The notes: generated by a model from the letters alone, not told the origin. A stretch of 64,000 bases of DNA from Bryum argenteum (GCA_037043015.1 CM073328.1:12435495-12499494); one strand, 5' to 3'. Counted from the stretch's first letter, positions 12,605 to 26,196 are shown. Made by a program: numbers and translations.

Positions 12605-12880
12605 ATGGTGTCTACCTTCCTTTGCTATGAAATTTCAAATGACTTCTGTAGTTGGTTGGTATCCACCTTCCTGTACTATGATTTTGCGAACATTGTTAGT
12701 AGTGGAAATTTAATAAATATTGTTAGGTTTAACACAAAGTGTGTGGTATTCACCTTCCTCTACTTTGGGGCTTCAAAATATTGTAACAATGAAGGTTTTA
12801 AAACATCATTATGTCCAACATAGTTACTTCAGTATTTGGTCACCTTCCTCTACTATGGAATTTCAAAACAATGCAATGAA
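12605..12880. repeat. Degenerate repeat of CACCTTCCTNTACTATG, 4 copies
   Basis: A ~30-bp phrase with the core ACCTTCCT..TACT.TG followed by an AATTTC.AA-like tail occurs near 12610, 12665, 12755 and 12845, at spacings of about 55-90 bp. It does not keep one reading frame. Confidence 0.45.
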
Positions 12881-13277
12881 TATATAAGCATCGTAATGTT
12901 CATTACACGGGTGAAAGCACACTAAGGTGGGTGTTCTATCGGACAACCCACAATACCAAAAAAGTGGTAAAAGTCAACCATGTTTTGGGAGGCAAAATTT
13001 TGGAGTACTATGGGTAATGAAAGTATAATTTAAGCTTGTTGACAGGGGCGGCCCATGGCGTCTTGTGTGCGGATTTATGAGACGAGCGCAGATCTGGTCA
13101 GTAATGGATTAATATGGTGCGTAAGCCATTAACGGCCTTGATTTTCGTGATATGGAGACTGACTATCACTAGTGGAATGTACTGGCAGACTGGTGACCGT
13201 CGGTCGTTCCATCAATTCCCTCAATGTGATTGCGACACGCCGTCCGTTGCCTCTGCATCAATGCAGGATTATGTAGG

Positions 13278-13332
13278 GGCGACCGGTGATTAGCGGTCGT
13301 CTAAACGAGACGACCGGTAATCATCGGTCACC
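13278..13332. repeat. 25-bp inverted repeat with 5-base loop
   Basis: Left arm 13278-13302 and right arm 13308-13332 pair at 22 of 25 positions around the loop AAACG. Each arm itself contains an ACCG...CGGT mini-palindrome, so two alternative folds are possible. The arms are GC-rich in a mixed-composition region. Confidence 0.75.
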
Positions 13333-16300
13333 TTTATCTCGCACCTCAAGGGCATTGGAGTTACCACTCCTAGTTTTCGCGCCTGTAGTTTTTGAGCACT
13401 TGTTGTTATTTTTGAGTTTTCTGGCGGTATTTTGCAGGTTTTTAGGTTGTTGAAGGGCGGACTAAGTGTTAGAAGTTTGCAAGTCAGTCTAGTAGTGTCA
13501 GTTTTATAAAGACAATGTTGGGTTTTTGAACTTTGAAGGTTTTTGAACTTTGACGGCTGTGACGGGTTTGGAGTTTTTTGTTTTATATCACTTTAGGTTT
13601 GTGATTGTTAAGCACCGTTTGCAAATGGATAGGAATCAGAAGGCTTCTGCATTGTTGGATGGAATTAATTGTGTAGTGTGCACTCCATATTGTATAGGTC
13701 TAGAGCACTGTGGTCGTGCTAGGGTTTGTTTGAGTGCATTTTCTTAATAAGGAGTTGTCCGAGGTTTAGCTTGTTGTGCTTTTGTAGTCTCTGTCTTTTA
13801 CTCTTTGTAGGCATTGTGTAAGCTGCGCGCTCCAATGTATGAGTAGGTGAGATGTAAGTGAGAGGTAAGGTCTCTTGTGTCACTTGTGTTGTAAAGAAGG
13901 TGTCATTGCGTCGGACTTCATTGTTGAAGTGGAAGATAGCAGTGCCGCCGATGTATCAGGGAAGCATTTTAGTCGGAGAGCGAAGGTCGGTGAATGGACG
14001 AGTTTATTGTGATTAGGGTTGCAAAACTTGCCAATGGGGTTCCTTGGAGTATGATCTGCGCGCTGAGGTAATTTCCACCTCTTTAGTCTTTGCAAGCATG
14101 TGAAATGATCTTCTTTGCTCTTTCAATTTAAATCTTGGTTTTCATTTGTAGATCTGTTTTAAGTCTGCAGATCACTTATGCATCTGCAAGTAAGGGGGTC
14201 GACACACAATTGCAAGAACACTACTTGTAATCTCAAAGAACTTCCCATTCTCATTAGTAAGTCTTTTGGACTATATTTTTGATATGGCAACGTGGATTCG
14301 GAGAGAAAGTGGATGAGGCTGTTTGCTAATTTTAAAAGCCAAAACAAGCAAAGCGGGTGTAATTAGGTTACCCCTCAATGCATTAATGCTTTGTAGTAAT
14401 CGAATGAATGTTCATTTTTACAGGGAAGGAATGACAACATTACAGCCTTTGTAACCCTCCATTTACGTTATAGAGGCTGCATGCACTTCTATATATGTCA
14501 TCCGTTTTGCTTGAAATTGATGTCTAAGTGTTGGGTGTAGTTTAGGCAATTCCCGATTGTTTAAGTGTAGCGGGAGGGTCAATAAGTCTGTAGACAATAA
14601 TAAAATGTGGATATAGGAAATGGAAATGTGAGTGGTTTAGACAACAAAGTGTAGTTTGTCTATGTGTGACACATACGAACTAATTGTTTAACTAATAAAA
14701 CACGGTTGTTACTGCAGGTAGGGTAGGCTTAGGTGAATCTCGAATGATTGTGTGTAAGATTAGGGAAGATTGTTCTTGATCAATAACAGATTCTACAAAA
14801 GTTTGTGGTCCAATATCCGTATAGATTTCCGATCATTTGTTGAGATTTGTGTATCAAGTAGACATGTTTGTGTGTGCAATTCTTAAAAGCTGCCGAGGTC
14901 AACTATATATTCAAGAAAGTTTCGTGATAGGTTCAAAGTTTTCACTGTGCATTTGCTTCACTTTGCGTTTACTTCATCAAGTTTGGTCTTCGGACTTGCA
15001 TGTTTACACTGTTCATTTGCTCACTTCTCAACTTGCGTGTTTTTAGTTGCCACAATTGGCTCACTTATTTGTTTTGTTTCGTCTTTACTTGAAAGGTATC
15101 ACTTGCTTTAGTACTGCTTCTCATTCTACCTAATGCTTCTTATGTGAATTTTGGACATTCTTAAGCTTTTAGGTTCCTCAATGGCCGGTGAAAAGAACTC
15201 AAATGTGAAACCCACTAGCGAGAGATCAGTTTCGCCTTGGAGAGCCAACACAAAAGACATGCAAGCCAATCCTGAGGAGGATCTCACCCTGTACGATGTT
15301 GATGGTGCCCTATCGAAGTTGAAGGAGCCGAGCGATTGTGCATATTGAAGATTTTGTAAACACGTTCGGGTCGGAGGGTACTAGCCAAAATCCTCACTGT
15401 TTCAAGAAAGGTGAAGTGTAGGAGGAGATTGTGAATGTCATGTTTGGTAGGCGCTGCACGAGGGGTGGGAGAACATGATACAAATGGCAGGAGTGCACTG
15501 ATAAGCAGGTCCTGTCCAGAGTCAAATATCTCCACCTGATCGTTTATCAACATGATCGAGACAACATTCCCACCTTCCTGAAGATAAAGTTTGCTCTAGG
15601 TATCGCCCGCGATTAGATGATGGGGCGAGGGAAGGTCAATTGAACTGCTTATGGCCAGGAGATGAACCATACACAACGAAGCCGGTGGGATACACAACTT
15701 GCAAAGCTCTTGCTTTGCAAATAGAAGGGGATTGAGGTCACAAAAGACTCTTTCAAAAATGTTAAGCTCAAGAAGGGATACAATCCGGGACTTATGCGGG
15801 GTGGTCCTCAAGGAGGGTAAGTGTTTGATTCTTTTAGTGCATATTAAGTCGTATTCCTTTGGTGTACTTGTTGGTTGCTTAGTATGATATTGTGATCAGG
15901 TTGGTGATATTGATATGTTGTTTGTTCAAAATCTTTCAATTTTTGGTTGCTGATATGTAGTTGGTTGTGCAACAAGAGTACCATGTGAGGTCCTTCTCTA
16001 TTTTTATCTACTGCAACAATTAGATAGAAACTCGATGTGAAACTCTCTCTTTTGATTTGGTGTGTCATGGAGAATCCAAGCTGAGTTTTGAGAATATGTT
16101 ATTAGCTTAAACGCCCAAGACCTTTAAAAACACATTGAAAAGCATGTCCCTCTCCTTTGCAAACACAATGACAAGCATGCTCAGAGCATTTAAGGGTTCA
16201 GACGAGGAGGATATGAAAATTGTGCATGTAAAAGTCACATTAGAAAATTGTAAATGTAAGAGTCATGCTAGAAAATTGAATGGGAATGTAAAAGTTAAGC

Positions 16301-16749
16301 TAATATATTTGAGAATCATATAAACGTCTTCTGAAGAGTAATTAGAGTGGACATTTTATACTTATCAACGATGATAGAACTCATTATGAAGATAATGTTA
16401 AACAAACATAATTCTGTATAGATTGGGGTTATTCTATGCGATAAACAGACACTCAGACGGTCCAACATATATGACATGATAGCCAAGCATACATTCACCC
16501 TCATGACCACTAATAGTCCGGTCAACATGATGATTGACTTTTTAAAATTACTCTTGATTTACTTTCCTACACATTGCATCTCTTGTGACGGCCACAACGA
16601 CTATACAGTTTAGCAATATGATGACTGAACATGGGCGACGGCGTTGACACGCTCGATCAGCCCGCGAAACTTGTAGTCGCCCATGCTCCGCAATTAGTGT
16701 TTTGTTCTAACAATTAGTGATAAAAGATTACCTTGACATATGAAATTAA

Positions 16750-17562
16750 CCCCTAAAGTCGAAAAGAGCCCGAATCGGGTCGTTTGGTGAGCCCCATACT
16801 TACAATATTCACCTCAATTGAAACCTTTTGCAGGTTAAAGAGTTTTTCCATAGCTTTCCGAAAAGCCATTTCATGCTGCTAAATTCCTCATACTTTATGA
16901 GATATTTACGGTCAAAGTCTGAAAACAGTATTTGAAATCAGCCCAAAACTGCCCAAATTGTGGTATATGCTCGTTTATTCTCAAAATTTGCCCAAAATAC
17001 ATAAGATCACTGGAAATTCAAAAATTCACCAAGAATTGAGATTTTACTTCTTTTCAATTTTTGTTTTTTGTGCTTGGAAATAAGGTTGTAAGGCATGATT
17101 TCACCGTTTGGATAGATCTTTCTTCCAATTATTCTTCACATGGAGCATTTGAAGTTGAATTTCACCATACCTCCATGTGAAAGTTAAAGCATTTCATTAA
17201 GTTTTATAGGTTGCATGAGGGTACAAATTGCATAGGCATGTTCCTTACTCACTTAGGAACAAGAATTTAAAGAGCCTTAGCTCAGATTTACTCTTAAAAT
17301 TGGTTTTCTGGGCTCACAAAAAACTTCAAACCCATTTTGCAATAAGAGAAAAAAACTTTTTTTCAACTTTGAATGTTACGATCTCAAAATTGGTAATGAA
17401 TTTGGAACTAAGTTTTGGTACACACATACATGGACAAGTTAGGTATAAGATCTTACAATTACATAATTGAGATTACGTCAAAAGTTGAAAATTTTCATCT
17501 TGCATTGAAAGAGGGTGGTTTTGAGGAGTTCTCACACTTTTGGGGGCTTTTGACTATAGGGA
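16750..17562. mobile_element. TTAA-flanked element, 813 bp (group D)
   Basis: The left end TTAA-CCCCTAAAGTCGAAAAG pairs with the inverted right end CTTTTGACTATAGGGA-TTAA, with a few mismatches. A palindrome CCCGAATCGGG lies just inside the left end. The homologous site in duplication copy 1 (around 5164, ATTAAATATTTCCACT) has no such element. Confidence 0.6.
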
Positions 17563-19380
17563 TTAAGTACTTCCACTCCCAATTGACATCTATAATACTA
17601 TTCACAAACTCTAGTATATTGAAAACCTTAAACTAATGCCACACAAAATACTTGTGGTCCATACACATGTCTCACAATGTTCCACACAAGTGTCTTACAG
17701 TGAACCACACAAAGGTTCTTGGATCTTCATTTTACCACCTCCTCAAAGTGCACAAGAATCTTGTACTTCACCTTCAATTGTTACGATCTAAGCCAGCATC
17801 GTTGAACCCCTTTGTCAAGAGAAACTGCATGTGGGCTTCTGCAAACAAATATACAATACGACTACTTCATCGAACCAAGCGAAACGACTAATTCTATGTG
17901 CATCGGAAAGCTCCTCGTGACGTTCCCAGAAGTCCAGGTTGCTACTCGTTGAACCTTCTCACACTGCTCAAACCCTGGCCACACTGGGGCACTGTTCCTC
18001 CAGTTCGACGGCCAGTCCTGAACAGTCACGTTATTATAAGCCTTGATTCTGAATAAGTTCTGTTTCGTGGACCCCAGTTCATGATACAAGCCAACTTGCG
18101 TTTGGCGCCAGAAGGGGAATATAAAAAATTATTAACTACTAAACATTGTGCCTTAAACATTGGAAGAATGGGTTGAAGTGCGGAATATCATTTTAAACTT
18201 CTGCCCTAATCAGGCTATTAGAGTAGACGAGTCCCTTTCGATGTGGCCCTTCATCCGTTATATAGATGCCATTTAGACAGCGTTTTCATAATTTGGGGTT
18301 TCGTTGTCCGAGTTGGGGTTTCAAAGTTCGAGCTGGCGGTTTGGCTGGTGGAATAGAAGCAGTGTGACCTCGGCATCAGAGCACTTTCAGTTTCCGGCAC
18401 AGTCTGCTACCATTTCCAGTACTCTCCTCACGCATCTCATGCAGACTCCGGTGTGAAGCTACAAAAGTGGACTTTCATTCAGTATTGAGTTGGCTAGTTG
18501 TCTTTAGGGCCTGATCCCTTCTCCTCTGGAACGCTTCATCACACAGACACCCTTTGTGCTGAATACATTTCGTTTGCGATCAGCCTTTACGACTAGATAT
18601 CTTACTGAGAAGATTCTTGTGCCATCCCATCTGTCGGTGTGAGCTTTGCGTGTTGCACTAGGTGGGCTGCTCATTTTCCGAGTCCTCATGATCGACGGAT
18701 GCAAGGGGCAACTATGACTTGCAACTGCACAGGTAAGGCCGTAAGGGTGACATCATGCTGTGTGGAAACGAGGAGTAAATGGGAGTGAAGTTATGCTAGT
18801 GGAATATGCCGTTGAACTTGCCGCACCTACTGTAGCTGTTTGTGAGAAATTGCTTGATATGTGTGACACACTTCAAAGGATGCAAATGATTAGTTACCAT
18901 AGGTTCTCCTTCACCCTAAAGTCGAAATCGACTACAGACATGCTGTTTATGCAAAAACTGAAAGTTCGATTGAATATACCTCAAGATCCACATGCTGGAA
19001 TCTGATAAAATTTGTTGCGTAGACTCATCAGGCAGTTATACACGAGTTCGTAGAGTTGAATTTCCCAAACTTAGATTCAAGAAGACTTTCTCCACGGATC
19101 TCAGATTTGACCAGTCGTCTGTAGAGCTTCTCATTTGGGGGTTGAACTTTTGCGTGTGAAAGTGATGAATGTGTTTACTTGTCCTTTGCAGAGTGAAAAA
19201 AGAGTACTTTACATGCTCGTACCAAGAATATACAACTGTTTTGGACTGTCCGAAGCCATTACTAACCTTTGAACGAGTAGCGGCTATAACCTGACATCCA
19301 ATAGCTGCTGGAGCGGACGTATATATATACATCAATTTGAGGTGAGGGTTGTTTCTTATCTGGACTTGTGAGGAGCTGTG

Positions 19381-21981
19381 ATGGATCCGGAGGGTAGCTT
19401 CACTGCGGCCTGTTCCGGCTCAGAGTGGTACGAGGGCTTGGAAGAATCTGGAAGTTGTTTGAAACTTTACGACCTCCTCCACGACAAGCGTGAGTTGATT
19501 CACCAGCTGGGGCCACATGGCAATACTGTGCTCCACAAGGGAGTGGATCATGGATGTGTTAAGTTAGTGCGATTCGTCCTGGTCGACACGTTCGATGAAG
19601 CTGGTATTTGTTCCTGCAAAGGGGGGGAGGAGGAGTACGGTCAATGTACCTTAACGAGGGAGAAGTTGCTTCGGAAGAAAACTGATTATGGCAGCACGGC
19701 AGTGAACATGGCGATCGTGAGTGGGAGTCCGAAGATGGTTCTACTCTTGGAATGGGCGACTCGTGTGAGTAGCAAGGAAAAGAAAGTGGTGAACACAGTC
19801 AAAAGAACAAGGTATCCTACTGAAGTGTTGGAGATCTTCGGCTGTAATAATCACTCGGAATCGAAGGAGATCGAACCGGTGGTGAACGAAGTGCCCAATG
19901 TGAAAGATGACGAGATCAGTGAGAGCATCTATTCACGAGAGGAGGGGAGCAGTGAGAAAACATATGATCGTGACATGCAGCTTCAACTGTACGAAATCAT
20001 CACTGCACAACTGACTCAGTGGTCTGCTGGTGAAGATGGAGTGGTTTTGAACTTTTTGATGGACAGATGTGCAACGAATGTGTACTTCGAATTTGTACCT
20101 GTGGAACATATATTTCTGCACTTTCTTATATCATTTGGTAAAGAAATGATTGAGGAGGGACTTCCAGAGCAGGTGAAAGGAGGGATGTTAGATTTCCTGA
20201 TGAGGTTTCTCCGAGATATAATTGCGGAATGCAAAGTGTGGGACGAGAAGAATAAGAGAGCTGAGACAATGCAGATGACTCTTTTCAGCATTCTTGATCC
20301 CCGAGGCCGTACAATCATGCACACTCTCTTTCATGTGGCTCGCACCAGTCTTTCCTTTTCTTGTGCAAAGTGGGCTGAAACAGTCGCTGGAATTTTGGAA
20401 GGAGTTGCTTTAGAATCAGCAAGGCCCTGGCGATGTTATACTGCAAAGGATGGAGCAGGACGAACACTCTACCACATGGCCAGCATTTATGACTTTTTGT
20501 TTGACATGGAGTTTCATTGGGGCAGCTATGAGTTGAAGCGTGATCAGTATCCACATGTGAATATTGAGGTCACTCCTCTATGTTCTGACGAGTTCAAAGC
20601 CCTACAAAGGTGGAGCTTCGGAGATCGTTTCGTAAGAAGGATGAAGTACTTGTCTCAACAACCAATTGATTTGGCAGTAGTATTCGATACAACAAATTTT
20701 TTGAGCATCTTACTGCAAGGTCATGCGAAAGAGGGATTCAAAGGGAAGCAATTTTCATGGTCTTCACCTTTTCAAATGGCATGTGGTTTGGGAAGAACAA
20801 AATTGGTGGAACAATTCCTTAAGGTAATTTCAGCATTGAATGCTTATAACTTTTTGTTACGAATGCTTATGTAAGAAGAGAGTTCACATGGCAATTTGTA
20901 GATCTATGTATAGTATTTGTATAATGTACTGACTAATTGCAAGATTATCAAGTTATGGTGACATTGGACATGTTGGTTTTGTGAAATCTTGCAGCATCAA
21001 ATGCAATTCAAAAATATCAAGGACTCTGGTTTTGATGGCTCTGGAGATTACAAACCAGCATTACATTGTGCAGCTGTAATGGGGCAAGTTGAAGCAATAC
21101 AATTGATGTTAAAATATCCCATTTATGACCCCATGTGTCAGAAGGAGGGGATTGGAGATACTGCTTTGCACGTGGTTGTGGGAATGGTTGCACTGTTTAA
21201 AGTTGAGCAATCTAAATTATTTGCATTGCATCATGTGCTTCCAAACTCTCCCAAATTCAGATTTCCTAGTTGTCTTGAAGATGAGGCTCTCGAAAAGGTA
21301 CCAAGGGATTTTACAAAGAATGAAAAGATCTGCATCAATCTATTACTTCAGGCTGGAATTGACTTGTGGACTCCTAATATGCGGGGAGAATATCCAAATG
21401 TTGGATCCTGTGCAAGCAATGACGCTAGAAGTTGGTGGTACGATAAGGTGGTCAAAGAAGTTGAAATCAAGAAGGCAAGCATCACTAGTGCAGCCAATGC
21501 AACTTCTGTCATTGGTGCACTTGTAGCTACAACGTCATTCATAGGACCACTTCAACCTCCACTAAGTTATTCTCCGGATGGCTATGTTGATGCCAATCCG
21601 ATTTCAATCCGGATATACCTGGTGTGCAATAGCCTCTCATTTTTCTTCTCCATCGCAAGCATTTTGATGGTGGTTCTTCCGTCAATCTCAATGCCAAAGG
21701 AGTCCTTATATGATGAAATGATAAGAAGCGAGAGATCTTTGAAAGCTGCGGTAACAATGTTACTAATATCTATCATTTGTATATTGGTAAGTTTTTCATC
21801 AGCAAGTCTTGCAGTGGTATCTTCAGAGTGGCATGACAGAAAACTCATTGTTGCTAGCATGACAATTGGAGGAGGAGTTTGTGCGGTTGTGCTAGTGATA
21901 TTTATGATTAGATTGATACGAATGGTGTTCCACAAGAGTAGTTGGTTGAGGAGGAAGTTTGCAAAACACATGTACTTTTGA
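19381..21981 (+). CDS. Ankyrin-repeat protein with C-terminal PGG domain, intact copy
   Basis: Two exons: 19381-20823 (481 codons, donor AAG|GTAATT) and 20995-21981 (acceptor TTGCAG, 328 codons plus stop), giving about 809 residues. The ATG at 19381 follows an in-frame GTG and is the first ATG. Ankyrin-like helices occur near residues 47-77 (GNTVLHKGVDHGCVKLVRF), 110-135 (GSTAVNMAIVSG), 455-480 (SSPFQMACGLGRTKLVE) and 500-560 (KPALHCAAVMGQVEAIQLML, GDTALHVVVGM). From about residue 645 a PGG-type domain begins (ALVATTSFIGPLQPP), with four hydrophobic segments and a basic tail (SSWLRRKFAKHMYF). Plant ankyrin-PGG proteins such as the ACD6 family are membrane proteins linked to defence and stress; that role here is inference. 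The middle third (about 150-450) has weak or no ankyrin match, unusual for the family. Its neighbour copy at 7448 is broken. Confidence 0.85.
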
Positions 21982-22292
21982 CAAGGTGGAAATCCATTGT
22001 CAATCTTGTTGTTTTAGAATTTCATTGAATAAAAAGTGTATGAGCTTACAATAGAGTGTAGGAAGGTAATGGAGCATAGATAGGGATGAATGAGGGATTG
22101 ATCAACACAATTGAGAAATATGATTGCTTGTGAATTTTCTATTACAAACCAAAGTAGACTCTAACTTTAAATTTTACCCCTCATAGTCTTGTAGTTTGTA
22201 CGTAGTAAATAATGTGAATGGAATTAAGATTCAGTATGTTTCTGTGATTGTGATTAAAGATCTTCACAATAGTGTTCTAAAATGACACTTAA

Positions 22293-23274
22293 CTCTAAGT
22301 GGTTTGACTCATTTGTAGCAAAAAGAACACATTCTCAAAAGAAACTGTCATAAATAGAAACAGAGGTGAGTTATTACAGATCCCAACCGTACAATTTTGT
22401 AGTAGGCAGATTGCTCATGATGCCCCTAAAAGTTTGAGTCTTGAGGCCTCAGAGATTGCAAGATCATAACGCATTATGACTCACAAATGATCACAAGATT
22501 TCATCATTTTCACCTTGAACAGAAAATGCTTCCAATAGATTTATTGCAATGAAAAAGTCACCAAGAGGAAAGTTGTTAACCTTTATCTCAGTAACCTCCA
22601 TGAACTACAAAAAACTTTCAGAAAAAATTCCTTTGCGCATATAATGGTCTTGCAATGGTGAATATTGCCCTATAGTTTACAAAGAAAAAATAGTTCAAAT
22701 CTAGACCCCTTGCACAAAATTGCATACCATGTATCCTTTATATATAGGATGAATTTAAGGTTTCTACCAAATAAACTAAACCAAAATTGGAATCCAACCC
22801 ATCAACCCATCAAGTTGAAATCCAACTGTGGATGGAAGAGTTATTGCTCTTTAGAATCATCCATTTTGTCTCTTTTTTTAGTGTAGAAACATCGTAGCAA
22901 ATCCAATACTAGAATGGATAATCTTTTAATTAGAAAGTTTTTAGAATCCACCTTACAATGATGATCATGCAAAAAAAAAAAAAATTTAAAAAATCATGTA
23001 AAACTACTTTTGATTTCACATAATTGACATATAATGGTAAAACATTCGCCATTTTTGAAAATCCAGTAACAAGAGCTACCTTCATTGAAAAGCATAACTT
23101 CAATTCATACTTCACTTAATGGGGCTACAAGTTTTACCACACAAACTAGACTCAATTTGGAACACAACTCAAGTAATTTTGTCAATTACCGAGTCTCGAG
23201 AAGAAATCATGGCTCTCCAGAGTTTCTCGTTTTAATCCAAAATGACGTTGTTCAACATTTGGTAGATGTAGGGG
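22293..23274. mobile_element. TTAA-group A element in copy 2, ~982 bp
   Basis: Flanked by TTAA at 22289-22292 and 23275-23278; the right end is ATGTAGGGG. It is orthologous to 10387-11357 by position relative to the duplicated gene, so it was duplicated along with the gene. The left end has decayed to CTCTAAGTGG. Confidence 0.65.
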
Positions 23275-23652
23275 TTAACCTCTATATGTCTTTGATGTCA
23301 ATACAATGACATTAAGGAAGAACAACTAAAACTTTGAAGAGCCATACTTCTCCGTTTCAAGTCCATTATTTGGATTAAATTTGTTGGGTTAACTCCCATA
23401 TCAAGCCTATTTTATGTGGAAAACATTGCCTACCCTCATCATCTCAAGATCATAATTATGTAAATAAACTTATGAAAAACTATTTCTAAAATTTACATGA
23501 TTGGCTTTCAATGATAAAACATGCCTAATGTTTGAAAAACTTATATATGGAACTATCTTTAGAAAAATGCATGCAATGAACCCTTAGAGATCTTTAGAGC
23601 CAAAATGGGTTTGTGAAATTGAGTAGCCCAAACCAAAGGGTATAATCCTTAA

Positions 23653-24592
23653 CCCCAAAACGTCCCTAGTGTGAAAAATAACAGTTTGGATGAAGGCTAG
23701 AGACTTCGAAGAGCCATACGTTTTCATCCACACCATGATTTGGACAAATTTACTTGGGTTGGGTTACAATTTGAGTCTTGTTTGTGTAGTAAAACTTATA
23801 GACCCATACAATAACGTATAGAAAATGGCATGCATTTTAGTGAAGGCAACTTTTGTTCTTGAGACTTCACACATTTGGCATGTTTTATCATTGCAAGCCT
23901 ATTATGTGAGATCAAAAATAGAATTTTCATCAAGTATTTTCACATTAGTGTCATATTTAGATGCATTCTAGTTGGGAGTTTTTGATCCAAATAACTTTGG
24001 TATTAAAATTGCAATGATAAAAAGTGAAAAAATAGATTATTTTTGAGTGGCTAGAGCTCCTTCATCCAGCGTTTGATTTTGACTTTATTTAGAGATGATT
24101 TATAATTATAATCTACTTTAAGTGATGAAAACCTTGATCCAATTGAAGAAATATTGAATATAAGGCATGAATATGAGTGCAAGGGGTCCAGTTTTGGACT
24201 ACTTTTCCTATGTAAAATTTTCTGCAGTTTTCACCATCATATGGCTAATATTTGAGCCAAGAATTTTTTTGATCAATTTTTGGACACAAGAGTGTTTTTG
24301 AGATGCAGATGAACAATTTTTACGTTGGTGATTTTTTCCATGCAAATCTCTTGTTGATAGTATTTCACTTCAAAGTGAAAATGGTGGTATTTTGTAGTTT
24401 GTTTTGCGCACTTATGTGTTCTAAATTCGCAATCTATGAGGTCTCATAAGTCAAAACTTGGTCCACATGATCTAAAAAACATTTTTTACAGGTTTGTACG
24501 ATTGAGATCTAAGTAGCTTATTCTCATTTTCATATATGAGAATTTTTGAAAAATGTGTTTTGGCTAAAAGTACCCCCAAGTACATTCAGGGG
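23653..24592. mobile_element. TTAA-group A element, 940 bp, inverted
   Basis: Flanked by TTAA at 23649-23652 and 24593-24596. The left end CCCCAAAACGTCCCTAGTG matches the inverted right end of 31540-32511, so it lies in the opposite orientation. The right end is ACATTCAGGGG. Its counterpart in copy 1 is truncated near 12410. Confidence 0.65.
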
Positions 24593-24596
24593 TTAA

Positions 24597-26196
24597 TCAC
24601 GCCAATAAGATGACAAGAAGCAACTTTGAAGAGCCATAACTTCTTAGTTTGGAGTCCATTTTGGTTAAAATCACTTGGGTTGAGTCCCAAGTTGAGTTTC
24701 ATTTGTGTGGTTACAACTAGAGACCTATACAACAAAGTGAGAATTGATGGCATGCATTTTAGTGAAGGCAACTCATCCTTTTGGGTTTTTAAACATAGGG
24801 CATGTTATACCATTGCTAGTAAATTATATGAAAATCAAAGTTTAAGTTTTTTTCTCATGGAGATGAGTACATAGGAAATTTGGTATTTCACTTGTAGTAA
24901 AGGGGTATTATTGGAGGGGGAATTTTGATGACCACTATCAATTGATGGTCCATGTTTTTACCTAATATTATAATTCATGGTATTTTTTTTGTCCCGTGCA
25001 ATCTCTTACAATCCTAATAGAGGGGCAATTTTTTATACCCTTACTTAATATGCAATAATTGATCCTAAAGATATTTACTAGGCATATTCTTATCTTTCAG
25101 GGTATCCTAGGAAAAAATTCATATACATGACACATTATTTATAAACGCATCTTAATTATAATTGAGTGTCCAATGATTTGTACACCCTATTTTATCTCAA
25201 AGTGTTCTCTAATCTTTAGACACCATGATTTTATACCTCCCTACATTATGCTGCATGTTGTTTGGTAAAAAAATCTAAGTGACCCCCGAGAAGTTTTTCA
25301 TGATTATTTTGCAAAAGAATGATTTCAAGATGAAACTCAACAACTTTGTAGTTGGAAGATTCATATTTTGTGTGGTTCAATTCGGTATTAGATTTGCAAT
25401 GATGTTTCCATTTTGAGAAAATTGAAATAAAGTACACCATTTTTTAGGAGAAGTTTCTCATTCGTTCACCAGTGCTATTGGCATGAAGGTAAACATCTTT
25501 GTATTTGGTGATTATTTTCATAATTGCAATGACTCTATTTGTGGCATTTTTAGTTCAAAGTGAGGATGTTGAGATTTTGTGATGTTTTTTGAATATAATA
25601 CGAGGACATTACTCACAAATTAATCAAAACATAATATTTATTTTTCATATTTAGAGGACACTAGTATATACTAGTTTAAATATAATCCCTAACTTTCCTT
25701 GGTGTTTTTTGGGAGCTTAAAACCTCAAAACGGCAATTATCTATTTTTATGCACTCCCGGGGGTGCGAACAAATCGTTTTTCTTTTTTTAAGACTTCCAA
25801 CCGTAAGATCTTGTACCTAAGACTATTTATAGTTGTTGTTCCAAAATTTGACCGTTGGATGTTTACCGTTTGAGAGATCATAACATCCAAAGTTTGTCTC
25901 CCAAGTTTTTTTGGGCATTGCAAAGATTGGTTTTGAAAATTTTGGAGAGTGCCCTTCTAAAATTGGTATACTTTTTGACTTGGATCACTTTGAAATTTGA
26001 GTAGTGATTTAGTAATAAACATCTTTCCAAAAAAAATTCAAATATTTTTTCTTTTTTAAGCTGCCCTTTTTAGACTTGAAACCTAAACTTTTTTGCATGA
26101 AGGTTTTAACATTGGAATTTGACTTTGCAAATTTTACCACATACATTTTTCAGTATAAGGAGCACCCAATAAAAATCATGGGCAAAAATATTACTC
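24597..26196. other. AT-rich intergenic DNA with group-A fragments
   Basis: The first ~150 bp resembles the inverted interior of group A (GAAGAGCCATAACTTC). The rest shows no gene, RNA or clear element. Short open frames are below chance significance for DNA this AT-rich. Confidence 0.4.

Larger units (their letters stand above)
12411..16745. other. Interval between the duplicated segments, no confident gene
   Basis: About 4.3 kb with no counterpart outside the two copies. It holds the degenerate repeats at 12605-12880 and the strong inverted repeat at 13278-13332. A short plus-strand frame beginning MAGEKNSNVKP at 15181 (stop near 15346) is hydrophilic and could be a gene fragment or a retroelement remnant; I do not recognise it. 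Confidence 0.4.
17563..24300. repeat. Segmental duplication, copy 2
   Basis: Counterpart of 5160-12410. It contains the intact ankyrin/PGG gene at 19381-21981 and complete versions of the downstream TTAA elements. It lacks the foldback MITE found at 5187-5698 in copy 1. Confidence 0.85.
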
